A stretch of 64,000 nucleotides of DNA from Alphaproteobacteria bacterium (GTDB taxonomy: Bacteria > Pseudomonadota > Alphaproteobacteria > Rickettsiales > SXRF01): assembly GCA_025362975.1 (NCBI GenBank), contig JANYES010000020.1:1-64000 (forward strand). Reading direction: 5' to 3'. Below, one piece after another: positions 8,465 through 15,314 of this stretch; the stretch's first letter is position 1; each line of letters starts with the position of its first letter. Below the pieces are notes generated by a model. The model was not told the origin of the DNA, made no database searches, and worked only from the letters and a program-made list of their open reading frames with translations. A program made the translations under genes and the position numbers.

Positions 8465-8644
8465 ATGAAATATTATTATGCCTTACTAATGCTACCTCTT
8501 TTAAGCTGTGCGCCCACAGTGCAATTGCAAGCGCCGGACAAGCCAATTGAGATCAATCTTAACGTCAATATCGAACAGCATGTCAGAGTTTCGATTGAGA
8601 AGGACGTGAAGCAGACGATTGCAAAAAATAAAGATATTTTTTAG
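8465..8644 (+). CDS. ynbE: YnbE-like small outer-membrane lipoprotein
   Basis: A 59-residue reading frame that is easily missed because of its length. It begins MKYYYALLMLPLLSC, a lipoprotein signal with Cys at residue 15, followed by KPIEINLNVNIEQHVRVSIE and KDVKQTI. The INLNVNIEH-type segment is the hallmark of YnbE proteins. These are proposed to stack on the C-terminal end of YdbH and link the bridge to the outer membrane. It sits 6 bases after ydbH and 9 bases before ydbL. Confidence 0.85.
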   Translation: MKYYYALLMLPLLSCAPTVQLQAPDKPIEINLNVNIEQHVRVSIEKDVKQTIAKNKDIF

Positions 8645-8653
8645 GAGATTCAT

Positions 8654-8980
8654 ATGAAACCACGGGTTTTAACAATATTAGCTATGTTAGGTGCATTAAT
8701 TGCCTTTCCTGCATTTGCTCTTGATCTGCATCAAGCCCGTACTTCCGGCATGGTAGGTGAAAAACTAAATGGCTATGCTGCGGCTTTAAAAGATACTCCC
8801 GAAATCGATGCGCTGGTAGCAGATGTCAATGCTAAGCGGAAACAGGAATATGCACGCATTTCCAAGCAAAATGGGCAGCCTGTGGATGTGGTTGCAAAAC
8901 TTGCAGCGGCCCAGATTATCAACGGCTTGGAAGCTGGCGGCTCTTATCAGGATGCCAACGGTAATTGGAAAACCCGATAA
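8654..8980 (+). CDS. ydbL: YdbL family (DUF1318) periplasmic protein
   Basis: A 108-residue protein with a signal peptide (ILAMLGALIAFPAFA) and a DUF1318 core: HQARTSGMVGEKLNGYAAAL, NAKRKQEYARISKQNGQPVD, then AAQIINGLEAGGSYQDANG. YdbL is the periplasmic partner in the YdbH-YnbE pathway and is thought to control YnbE multimerisation. A ribosome-binding site, AGGAG, precedes the ATG. It is the last gene of the operon. Confidence 0.9.
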   Translation: MKPRVLTILAMLGALIAFPAFALDLHQARTSGMVGEKLNGYAAALKDTPEIDALVADVNAKRKQEYARISKQNGQPVDVVAKLAAAQIINGLEAGGSYQDANGNWKTR

Positions 8981-9315
8981 TTATTCTGTAGCAGTACGGG
9001 GGTACCGCCGGGGACATGGGGGGACATTAGTGATGTTTTTAAATGTTATTGCTTGGATCTCGCTGTTACGATCCCACCGTGTAAGACACCGATTTCTATG
9101 AGGAAAATGGGATTCAGGTTGCGCCCTGACACCGTAAGCTATTGATTATTACAGGATTAAAAATCAAATTCTATATCCCGCTGAGCTACGGCTCCTCCGA
9201 GGAAACAATACCATGCCGGGCACGGTTAGCGATTAGTGTTATACACGAATTTGCGGTTGAGCATCTTTTTTGCGTTCGGGTGGTCTGGGAGGCATATACT
9301 GCTGTTTTGCTGCAC
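8981..9315. other. Gene-free stretch with tRNA-like remnant
   Basis: No convincing coding frame. At 9142-9195, read on the minus strand, the sequence starts GGAGCCGTAGCTCAGCGGG, a tRNA acceptor/D-arm half. The anticodon arm (TTTTTAA loop) does not pair and no 3' half follows. At about 9013-9032 a GGGGACAT/GGGGGACATTA motif resembles the motif just before the integrase gene at 59.3 kb. Together these look like the scar of an old integration site. Confidence 0.35.
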
Positions 9316-9350
9316 AAAAAATTAAAGGAACCCTTTTTGAGGGTTCCTTT
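9316..9350 (-). terminator. Rho-independent terminator
   Basis: A 10-bp stem AAAGGAACCC/GGGTTCCTTT (9324-9333 with 9341-9350). On the minus strand it is followed by AATTTTTTG. It lies 39 bases after the stop of the minus-strand gene ending at 9389. Confidence 0.85.
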
Positions 9351-9388
9351 GAGAAAGACCGGTAGTTATCCGGTGTTTTTAAATCGTG

Positions 9389-9733
9389 TTAGGCGGCGAG
9401 CATGCTCTTGTCGAACGAGTAGATCGCCGTAACGTGCGCACCGAATTCGGGAATGGTGGTTTGGGCTTCCACGTCACCGTTCACCTGCAAGGTGAAGGTG
9501 TAGTAGATCCCGTTGCCGTCCACATTCATGCGCTTGCCGACTTCGAGGGTCGTTTCACACACACCGGGTTCCTCGTTGAAGAGGAACTGATCGTCGTTCG
9601 AGGCGACGACCGTGGAGGTCTTGTAACCGAACAGCCGCGCAACCCAGGTGGGGTTTTTGCGGGTCAGCACGACGTTGTGCATCGCGGCAGTGTTGGTGTT
9701 GAACATGACATTGCCGACGAGGAAATTGAACAT
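9389..9733 (-). CDS. Hypothetical protein, beta-rich, 114 residues
   Basis: The ATG at 9733 is preferred over the upstream TTG because AAAGGGA precedes it at normal distance. The protein starts MFNFLVGNVMFNTNTAA and contains VLTRKNPTWVARLFGYKTST and VCETTLEVGKRMNVDGNGIY. There is no signal peptide and no recognised domain. It is a single-gene unit with its own terminator and an AT-rich upstream region holding two palindromes. Its composition matches the GC-rich core rather than the left island. Confidence 0.6.
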   Translation of the reverse strand: MFNFLVGNVMFNTNTAAMHNVVLTRKNPTWVARLFGYKTSTVVASNDDQFLFNEEPGVCETTLEVGKRMNVDGNGIYYTFTLQVNGDVEAQTTIPEFGAHVTAIYSFDKSMLAA

Positions 9734-9797
9734 GATAGTCCCTTTCAAGGACTAGTGTGTAGAGGCTGAAATTCCGAAGTGGACTCGTAAGCTGCTT

Positions 9798-9859
9798 AAT
9801 TTGAAATATCAAATTAACTGCTCCAATACCCGGGCACTATCATACTACAGAGTATGATA
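9798..9859. promoter_or_regulatory. Two operator-like palindromes upstream of the 9389-9733 gene
   Basis: First palindrome: AATTTGA-4-TCAAATT (798-804 and 809-815 in the 9,000s). Second: TATCATACT-4-AGTATGATA (838-846 and 851-859), a perfect 9-bp dyad. Both have a 4-base centre. They lie in the AT-rich leader between the kdsB end and the hypothetical gene and probably bind a dimeric regulator. The owner is unknown. Confidence 0.4.
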
Positions 9860-9935
9860 CAAGACTTGATTATTAATTTTTATTAATAAAATTATATGAA
9901 TTTTAAAATCAATAGGTTATTCTCTTTTATTGGCG

Positions 9936-10664
9936 CTATCGCAGAAGTCTTCGGGCCTCTTCCAGCGTAGTCGGCGTATCCACGCCCAGCGGAACGGTAT
10001 CGACCACGACGATTCCGATTTGCATGCCGTTATCCATCGCGCGCATCTGTTCGAGCTTGCGCGAGACTTCGTTGGCACTCGGCGGCAGGGAGACAAATCG
10101 TTCAAGCGCCGGGCGCAAATAGGCATACAGGCCAATATGATGGTAGGCGTGTCCCGTCGCCTCGTCGCGGTTGAAATCCAGCGCCCTGCCGGTGCGGTGG
10201 CCCGGATCGAACTCGATGATCGGTTTGACCACTGCCGGGTCGGTCAACTGGGCCATGTCGATGATAGGAGCGGCGAGCGTGGTCAAATCGTATTGGTTGG
10301 TGGCGAGCAGGTCAAGAGCGGCGTTGATGATGGCGGGGTCGAGCGTAGGCATGTCACCTTGCACATTGATGACGATATTATGCTGCTTATCAGGGTCGAT
10401 CTTTTCCAGTGCATGGAATATGCGGTCGGAGCCTGAGGGCAGATCCGGGTCGGTCAGCACCGCCTCGCCGCCAGCTTCGCGCACCGCGCGCGCAATCGCC
10501 TCGCCGTCACATGCCACGACCACGCGCGCAATGCCTGATTCCTGCGCGCGCTTCATCACGTGCACGATCATCGGCAGGCCGTGGATATCGGCCAGCGGTT
10601 TATCCGGCAGGCGTGTGGACGCCATGCGGGCGGGAATCAGGATAATGGGAGACATTACACCCAC
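9936..10664 (-). CDS. kdsB: 3-deoxy-manno-octulosonate cytidylyltransferase (CMP-Kdo synthetase)
   Basis: A 242-residue cytoplasmic enzyme that makes CMP-Kdo from CTP and Kdo for the inner core of LPS. The nucleotidyltransferase signature is at the N-terminus (IPARMASTRLPDKPLADIHG), followed by VVACDGEAIARAV, LTDPDLPSGSDRI and VNVQGDMPTLDP. Near the C-terminus are HHIGLYAYLRPALERFV and GVDTPTTLEEARRL. The length is normal. It follows mlaA and mlaC on the same strand, a cluster of outer-membrane biogenesis genes. Confidence 0.95.
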   Translation of the reverse strand: MGVMSPIILIPARMASTRLPDKPLADIHGLPMIVHVMKRAQESGIARVVVACDGEAIARAVREAGGEAVLTDPDLPSGSDRIFHALEKIDPDKQHNIVINVQGDMPTLDPAIINAALDLLATNQYDLTTLAAPIIDMAQLTDPAVVKPIIEFDPGHRTGRALDFNRDEATGHAYHHIGLYAYLRPALERFVSLPPSANEVSRKLEQMRAMDNGMQIGIVVVDTVPLGVDTPTTLEEARRLLR

Positions 10665-10672
10665 GCGACGGC

Positions 10673-11302
10673 TTACTTGTCGGAGTTGGCGCCAGCAGCC
10701 GATTTTTCGGCCAGTTGCTTGATCAGATAGTCGATGCCCTTGTTGTTGATCACCGAGGCGAATTCCGAGCGCTGGGTGGTCAGCAAGCTCACGCCTTCGA
10801 CGGTCACGTCGAAGATCTTGTAGCTGCCGTCCATTTTGCGGATGCGGTAGTCAACGAGCACGGGTTCGCCGTTAGACACATCGCCCGCGGTCATCTGCGT
10901 GCTGACGGTGTATTCGTTGTCGCCGTCATCGCGCGAGGAGCTGACTTTGAACGAGCCGGACGAATAGTTCGCAAAACGCGAGGTGTAGTTCAGCAGCAGG
11001 AATTTCTGGTACTGCGTCTGGTACTGGGTTTTCTGGTCGTCAGTCGCCTGTTTCCAGAAGCGGCCCATAACGAAACGGCCGACCCAGTTGAAATCAACGG
11101 CGTTGCCGAAGATTTTTTCCAGTTCCGCCTGCTTCTGCTGCTTGCCGTAGGATTTATTGCCGATGACCGCGAGGGCTTTGCTGCCGATATCCTGCACGTA
11201 TTTGCCGGCGTCGTCGTTAGCTGCGGCCATTGCTGGCGGGGTGACGAACAAACCAGTGGCGGCCACGAACATGATCGTCAGGGAGCGGAGCGGTTTCATC
11301 AA
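10673..11302 (-). CDS. mlaC: MlaC/Ttg2D family periplasmic phospholipid carrier
   Basis: A 209-residue protein with an N-terminal signal peptide (SLTIMFVAATGLFVTPPAMA). The Tol_Tol_Ttg2 fold follows: FNWVGRFVMGRFWKQATDDQ, FLLLNYTSRFANYSSGSFKV, and LVDYRIRKMDGSYKIFDVTV ending EGVSLLTTQRSEF. MlaC carries phospholipid between the outer-membrane MlaA and the inner-membrane MlaFEDB transporter to keep outer-membrane asymmetry. mlaA lies 42 bases upstream in the same operon. The ABC transporter genes are not in the window. Confidence 0.9.
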   Translation of the reverse strand: MMKPLRSLTIMFVAATGLFVTPPAMAAANDDAGKYVQDIGSKALAVIGNKSYGKQQKQAELEKIFGNAVDFNWVGRFVMGRFWKQATDDQKTQYQTQYQKFLLLNYTSRFANYSSGSFKVSSSRDDGDNEYTVSTQMTAGDVSNGEPVLVDYRIRKMDGSYKIFDVTVEGVSLLTTQRSEFASVINNKGIDYLIKQLAEKSAAGANSDK

Positions 11303-11344
11303 GGTAACATCCTATAGTTACGGGTTTTCGTACCTTACTGCGTA

Positions 11345-12118
11345 TTACTTACCGGGGGTTCGTTCAAGTGCTTTTTCGCGCGAAGCATCTGCTTTTGCGA
11401 TGTCTGCGGCACGTTTTTGCAGGTAAGCGCTGCGGAAGGTTTCATACGAGTCGATGGAATTGTCGTAAATATCGTCGATCACCTTGCCGCTGCGCGAGCG
11501 CGCGTCGGTAATCGAGACCGCCGCATACGGGATGGAAACTTCATACGGCGTGTAGGTGAACGGGTTCATCACCGCATCGCCCACGCGCCCGATGCCATCG
11601 CGAACCGAAGACGGGCCGATAAACGGCAGCACGAGGTACGGGCCGCTATCGACGCCGCACAGCGCCATCGTTTCGCCGAAATCGGCGGGACGATTATGCA
11701 AACCTGCCTGCCCGGCGAAGTCGATTACACCGCCGAGGCCGAAGGTGGTGTTGAGGATAAAGCGCCAGAGCGTGGCAAAGCTATTCTGTGGGTCGCCTTG
11801 CAGCACCGAGTTACCGAACGTCACCGGGCTATACAGGTTTTCCACCACGTTGGAGACCGCAATGCGCCCCGCCTGCGGCACGATGAAGCGGTAGCCCTGC
11901 GTGATCGGGCGGATGATGACCATATCCAGCCCGTAGTTAAATTTATACATGACGCGATTAAAACCTTCAAACGTATCGGCGGGTTCCACGTCAGCGTCTT
12001 CGGGGTTCACATGCGGGTGGGTGCGCAGCTTATCGGGCGACGAGCAGGCGCTTAAGCCCAGCATTGACGCGGCAACAAGCCATCCGAGCTTGAACTTACC
12101 CGTAGATTTTCCCGACAT
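11345..12118 (-). CDS. mlaA: MlaA (VacJ) outer-membrane lipoprotein
   Basis: A 257-residue lipoprotein: a signal ending in SMLGLSAC with Cys at residue 25. The VacJ core is clear: DTFEGFNRVMYKFNYGLDMV, RPITQGYRF, VSNVVENLYSPVTFGNSVLQ, TFGLGGVIDFAGQAGL, then FGETMALCGVDSGPYLVLPF and GPSSVRDGIGRVGD. MlaA forms a ring in the outer membrane that removes mislocalised phospholipid and passes it to MlaC. It is the first gene of the mlaA-mlaC-kdsB run. Confidence 0.95.
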   Translation of the reverse strand: MSGKSTGKFKLGWLVAASMLGLSACSSPDKLRTHPHVNPEDADVEPADTFEGFNRVMYKFNYGLDMVIIRPITQGYRFIVPQAGRIAVSNVVENLYSPVTFGNSVLQGDPQNSFATLWRFILNTTFGLGGVIDFAGQAGLHNRPADFGETMALCGVDSGPYLVLPFIGPSSVRDGIGRVGDAVMNPFTYTPYEVSIPYAAVSITDARSRSGKVIDDIYDNSIDSYETFRSAYLQKRAADIAKADASREKALERTPGK

Positions 12119-12337
12119 GTGGTACCTTTTGTAGCGTTAGCGGCTCTAAAGGACCGCTTTGTATAAGGGTTAACTCTACGGCCTATAAGTTAAACTTTTA
12201 TGAACTTGACTTAAGCAGCGGCAATGTAGTTTTCTGTGCGCCCAATACAAGGGTCTGCGCGGGTTGCGCGCGGCCGAAACCCAAGAAAACCGGGCGTGTG
12301 GTATATATACAACAGCCCCGGCCAAGGAGTGCGCCTA

Positions 12338-13243
12338 GTGCTAGCCCAGCCGACCGCGATGGAACAGGTGTTCAGCCCTGATAACCGGCATGTGCGGATT
12401 TCCTTCGAATTTTTCCCGCCTAAAACGCTTGAAATGGAAAAAAAGCTCTGGGATTCGATCAGCGCGCTCGAACCCTTAAGCCCCAGCTTCGTCTCCGTCA
12501 CCTACGGTGCTGGCGGCACCACGCGCGAACGCACGCACCACACGGTGCGCCGCATCGTGGAAGAAACCAGCCTTAAACCCGCGGCGCATTTAACCTGCGT
12601 GGGTGCCACGCGCGACGAAGTCGACGAAGTCGCCCGCGGCTATTGGGATGCGGGCGTGCGCCATATCGTAGCCCTTCGCGGCGATGCGCCGCCAAACTCA
12701 GGGAAATCGGGTAACGAAGGTGCCGTGCCCACCGGCGGATACCAGTATTCCAGCGATCTGGTCGCAGGTTTGAAAAAAGTCGCCGATTTTGAAATCACCG
12801 TCGCCGCCTTCCCGGAAAAACATCCCGACTCCAAAAGTTTCGACGACGACATCGATTACCTGAAACAGAAAATCGACGCCGGTGCCACCCGCGCCATCAC
12901 CCAGTATTTCTTCGACGTGGAGCATTATTTCCGCTTCATCGAGCGCATTCGCGCCAAGGGTATTACCATTCCGGTAATTCCGGGCCTGCTGCCGGTGAGC
13001 AACGTCGCCCAGCTGCAGAAATTCTCCATCATGTGCGGGGCCAGCGTGCCGCCGTGGCTTATGGAGCTGTTCGACGGTCTGGATAACGACCCGCTGAAGC
13101 GAAATGCCATCGCCATATCGGTTGCCGCCGAGCAGGCGAGGCGTTTGATGCAATTTGGGGTTGAGGATCTTCACTTTTATACCCTAAACCGGGCCGATCT
13201 GACCGCCGCAATCGCCCATATGCTGGGTGTCCGCCCCGCCTGA
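12338..13243 (+). CDS. metF: 5,10-methylenetetrahydrofolate reductase
   Basis: A 301-residue FAD enzyme that reduces 5,10-methylene-THF to 5-methyl-THF for methionine synthesis. The start is taken as GTG at 12338 because AAGGAG lies 8 bases upstream; an ATG at 12359 is the alternative. Family motifs: VRISFEFFPPKT at the N-terminus, FVSVTYGAGGTTRERT, HLTCVGATRDEV, GVRHIVALRGDAPP, ITQYFFDVEHYFRFIERIRA, VIPGLLPVSN. The methionine synthase part it would feed is the truncated MetH at 50.3-52.2 kb. Confidence 0.93.
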   Translation: MLAQPTAMEQVFSPDNRHVRISFEFFPPKTLEMEKKLWDSISALEPLSPSFVSVTYGAGGTTRERTHHTVRRIVEETSLKPAAHLTCVGATRDEVDEVARGYWDAGVRHIVALRGDAPPNSGKSGNEGAVPTGGYQYSSDLVAGLKKVADFEITVAAFPEKHPDSKSFDDDIDYLKQKIDAGATRAITQYFFDVEHYFRFIERIRAKGITIPVIPGLLPVSNVAQLQKFSIMCGASVPPWLMELFDGLDNDPLKRNAIAISVAAEQARRLMQFGVEDLHFYTLNRADLTAAIAHMLGVRPA

Positions 13244-13273
13244 AACCCGCGCAAATCCTTGGTTAATTGTCTG

Positions 13274-13340
13274 TGTGACAATTGAGTGAAATCGATTGTG
13301 ACAGTTCTGTGACAATTGCCGTATTGGTTAATTATATAAT
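13274..13340 (+). promoter_or_regulatory. Repeat-bearing promoter of the curli-like operon
   Basis: TGTGACAATTG occurs at 13274-13284 and 13308-13318, with TGTGACAGTT at 13297-13306. A perfect -10 box TATAAT is at 13335-13340, and the third repeat overlaps the expected -35 position (GACAAT with an 18-base spacer). This is what a class II activator site looks like. A long leader of about 280 bases follows before the curlin-like ATG; it contains an AGTGA/TCACT dyad near 13374-13398 and no ORF. Confidence 0.45.
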
Positions 13341-13625
13341 GCATTTTAGGCAAATTTATTGTAAACTTTTATTAGTGATTCACTTTGATGACTCACTATT
13401 TCAGATCAGTGCACCATGATGCGCTTAATTGGTAAAATCTACAAAATCAGGAGCCTATATGTTCTCATTTCCGGTTTACTTACATTATGAAGACTCACCT
13501 TAGCTCTTATAATCCTACCTGACGCAGCCATACTTTAATCATTCCATCCATCCAAATAGTTAATATTGGAGAGGTGCTGCCTGACTTCAAAAAATTGAGA
13601 TCAACGATTAACAAGGGGATTTTTT

Positions 13626-14732
13626 ATGCAAAATTTTAGCTTTACGTTACTGACTACCACCGTGTTCACCTTAGTCGCATCCACGGCAATGGCTGGCGGT
13701 GTCGTTGGCGGCCAGAACACCATCGATTTCAGCCATATCGCGCCGACCACCTCACCGCTTACCCTTAATATCACCCAGGCAGGCAGCGGTAATAGCATCA
13801 ATTCCGGGGCCTCCGCGGGTAGCACGGGCTATATGTCGGGTTCCAACGACACCTTCACTATTTCCCAGCTCAACGACAACAACCAGGTCAATATCAATGC
13901 GGGCGTCAACCTCGCCTATGCCAAAGCCCAGCCGGTGACCAACTCCAGTGTAACGGTGCTGGAAAAAGGCCCTGCCGGCACGGGTAACAACAAAGTCAAC
14001 ATCGACCTGTATGGCGGCGACCACACCACGGCTAACGTGAGCATCGTCAACGCCACCGGCGGTAACGATCAGGCCTACGGTTACACTCAGGGCAATAACA
14101 ACACACGCACCCAGAGCATGGTCGACATGGGAGCAGGCAACAACCAGGAGGCCATGTATCTCAATGGCAACAACAATAACGGCTCGCAGAACGCTTACGG
14201 CGATAACAGCAATCTCTACCAGGCCACGTACGGCAACAACAACAACACCTCCCAGATGGCGTATAACGGCGGCAATATCGTGCAATCGTATATTGGTTCG
14301 GGCGGCAACTACAACAGTGTCAGCCAGTATGCCAATGGCGCGAGCAACTACGAGAACGTCGGTATCTATAACGGCAGCAGCTCCGACACCGTCTCTAACT
14401 ACGCGCTTGGCAATAGCAACAACCTCAACGTCGCCATTGGCGCCACTACCAGCGGCAGCAACAACAACTATGTAGGGCTGATGGCAACCGGCAATAGCAA
14501 CACGCTGTCCGGTACGGTCAACGGCAGCAACAACTACATGAGCGTGTCCGTTACGGGTAACTCCAACGGCCTGTCCAACAACCAGAGCGGCAACAGCAAC
14601 TTCCTGAGCGAAAACGTCACTGGTTCTAACAACTTCGTCAACATCGGGCAGTCCGGTGGTAAAACGCTGACCTTCAACTATACCGGCAGCAACCTGGGTT
14701 CGCAGTATAGTCCTGTCACGATCAATCAGTAA
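13626..14732 (+). CDS. Curlin-like repeat protein (major fibre subunit candidate)
   Basis: A 368-residue protein with a signal peptide (TTTVFTLVASTAMA-GG). From about residue 45 to 350 it is built of short Asn/Gly/Ser/Gln-rich repeats of roughly 10-12 residues, such as YGYTQGNNNTRTQ, YLNGNNNNGSQN, YQATYGNNNNTSQ and MATGNSNTLSGTVNGSNN. This fits a curlin-type beta-solenoid amyloid. It lies directly upstream of csgF and csgG homologues, the curli assembly and secretion genes, so the role as the secreted fibre protein is a strong inference. The ribosome-binding site is AAGGGG. It is much longer than E. coli CsgA (about 150 residues). Confidence 0.75.
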   Translation: MQNFSFTLLTTTVFTLVASTAMAGGVVGGQNTIDFSHIAPTTSPLTLNITQAGSGNSINSGASAGSTGYMSGSNDTFTISQLNDNNQVNINAGVNLAYAKAQPVTNSSVTVLEKGPAGTGNNKVNIDLYGGDHTTANVSIVNATGGNDQAYGYTQGNNNTRTQSMVDMGAGNNQEAMYLNGNNNNGSQNAYGDNSNLYQATYGNNNNTSQMAYNGGNIVQSYIGSGGNYNSVSQYANGASNYENVGIYNGSSSDTVSNYALGNSNNLNVAIGATTSGSNNNYVGLMATGNSNTLSGTVNGSNNYMSVSVTGNSNGLSNNQSGNSNFLSENVTGSNNFVNIGQSGGKTLTFNYTGSNLGSQYSPVTINQ

Positions 14733-14747
14733 TCGAGCTAAATCGCG

Positions 14748-14779
14748 ATTGTTCCCTCCCCGCAACGGGAGGGAACAAT
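14748..14779 (+). terminator. Strong intercistronic hairpin between curlin-like gene and csgF
   Basis: A perfect 13-bp stem (14748-14760 with 14767-14779) and a 6-base loop lie 15 bases after the curlin-like stop. No T run follows, so it may be a partial terminator or a 3' stabiliser of the upstream mRNA rather than a full stop. Either would give more fibre subunit than assembly factor. Confidence 0.6.
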
Positions 14780-14845
14780 ACGATAAATCAGCCGCTTATA
14801 TGATTATTCGTTTGTTAATCCCCTTTCGTTAGAATGGAGACTGTT

Positions 14846-15310
14846 ATGTTTTTCGCCAAAGGACTCACCTTTACCATGACCGTAGCAATGCTCAGCGCCA
14901 CCTCCGCTTATGCGGCTCCCATCAGCTGGAGCGGCCCGGCAGGCCTGTCCGTGCTCAACGGCAGCAATCCGAATTCGCAGAGCGTCATGAGCTCGACCAT
15001 CCTTGCGCCGCAGAACACATTGCTACAGACGCAATCCAGCAAAAAACAATCCGATGCCGCCAACAACGCCGCCGCCAACCCGAATTCCAATTCGACGGCG
15101 CTGCTCATCCAGCAGCAGGTGGAATCCAGCATCGCCTCGCAGATTTCGTCCAGCATCACCGGCGCCAACGGTTCAGCCAGCAGCGGGCTGTTCGATCTGG
15201 GCAACGGCCAGAGCATCAGCTATAACCGCGGCGCTTCGACCACCACCGTCAGCATCATCAACCCGTCAAGCGGCTTGCCGCTTAACCTAAGCTTCCCGAA
15301 CATCCACTGA
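14846..15310 (+). CDS. csgF: CsgF-like curli assembly protein
   Basis: A 154-residue protein. The ATG at 14846 is preferred over 14834 because GGAG is well spaced before it. A signal peptide (LTFTMTVAMLSATSAYA) is followed by SWSGPAGLSVLNGSNPNS, a Gln/Asn/Ser-rich middle, SIASQISSSITG, and a C-terminus GQSISYNRGASTTTVSIINP then SGLPLNLSFP. The final part matches the end of CsgF proteins. CsgF docks in the CsgG pore and couples secretion to fibre nucleation. csgG starts 4 bases after its stop. Confidence 0.8.
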   Translation: MFFAKGLTFTMTVAMLSATSAYAAPISWSGPAGLSVLNGSNPNSQSVMSSTILAPQNTLLQTQSSKKQSDAANNAAANPNSNSTALLIQQQVESSIASQISSSITGANGSASSGLFDLGNGQSISYNRGASTTTVSIINPSSGLPLNLSFPNIH

Positions 15311-15314
15311 CCCT

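Noticed and set aside
9798-9815. Possible FNR/CRP box TTGA-N4-TCAA
   Set aside because: The spacing between half-sites is shorter than in the 14-bp FNR consensus (TTGAT-N4-ATCAA), so only a generic dyad is claimed.
12119-12337. SAM-type riboswitch in front of metF
   Set aside because: The region is long enough, but I could not align it to a SAM-II or SAH riboswitch core.
13780-14700. Dense AACAACAACGGC-type repeats that could suggest a CRISPR or satellite array
   Set aside because: The repeats are imperfect, in phase with one long signal-peptide-bearing ORF, and encode Asn/Gly curlin-like units. There are no constant spacers.
13752-14765. 337-codon minus-strand frame opposite the curlin-like gene
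   Set aside because: It is Val/Ala/Ile-rich noise produced by the repeat composition. The plus strand has the signal peptide, ribosome-binding site and csgF/csgG context.
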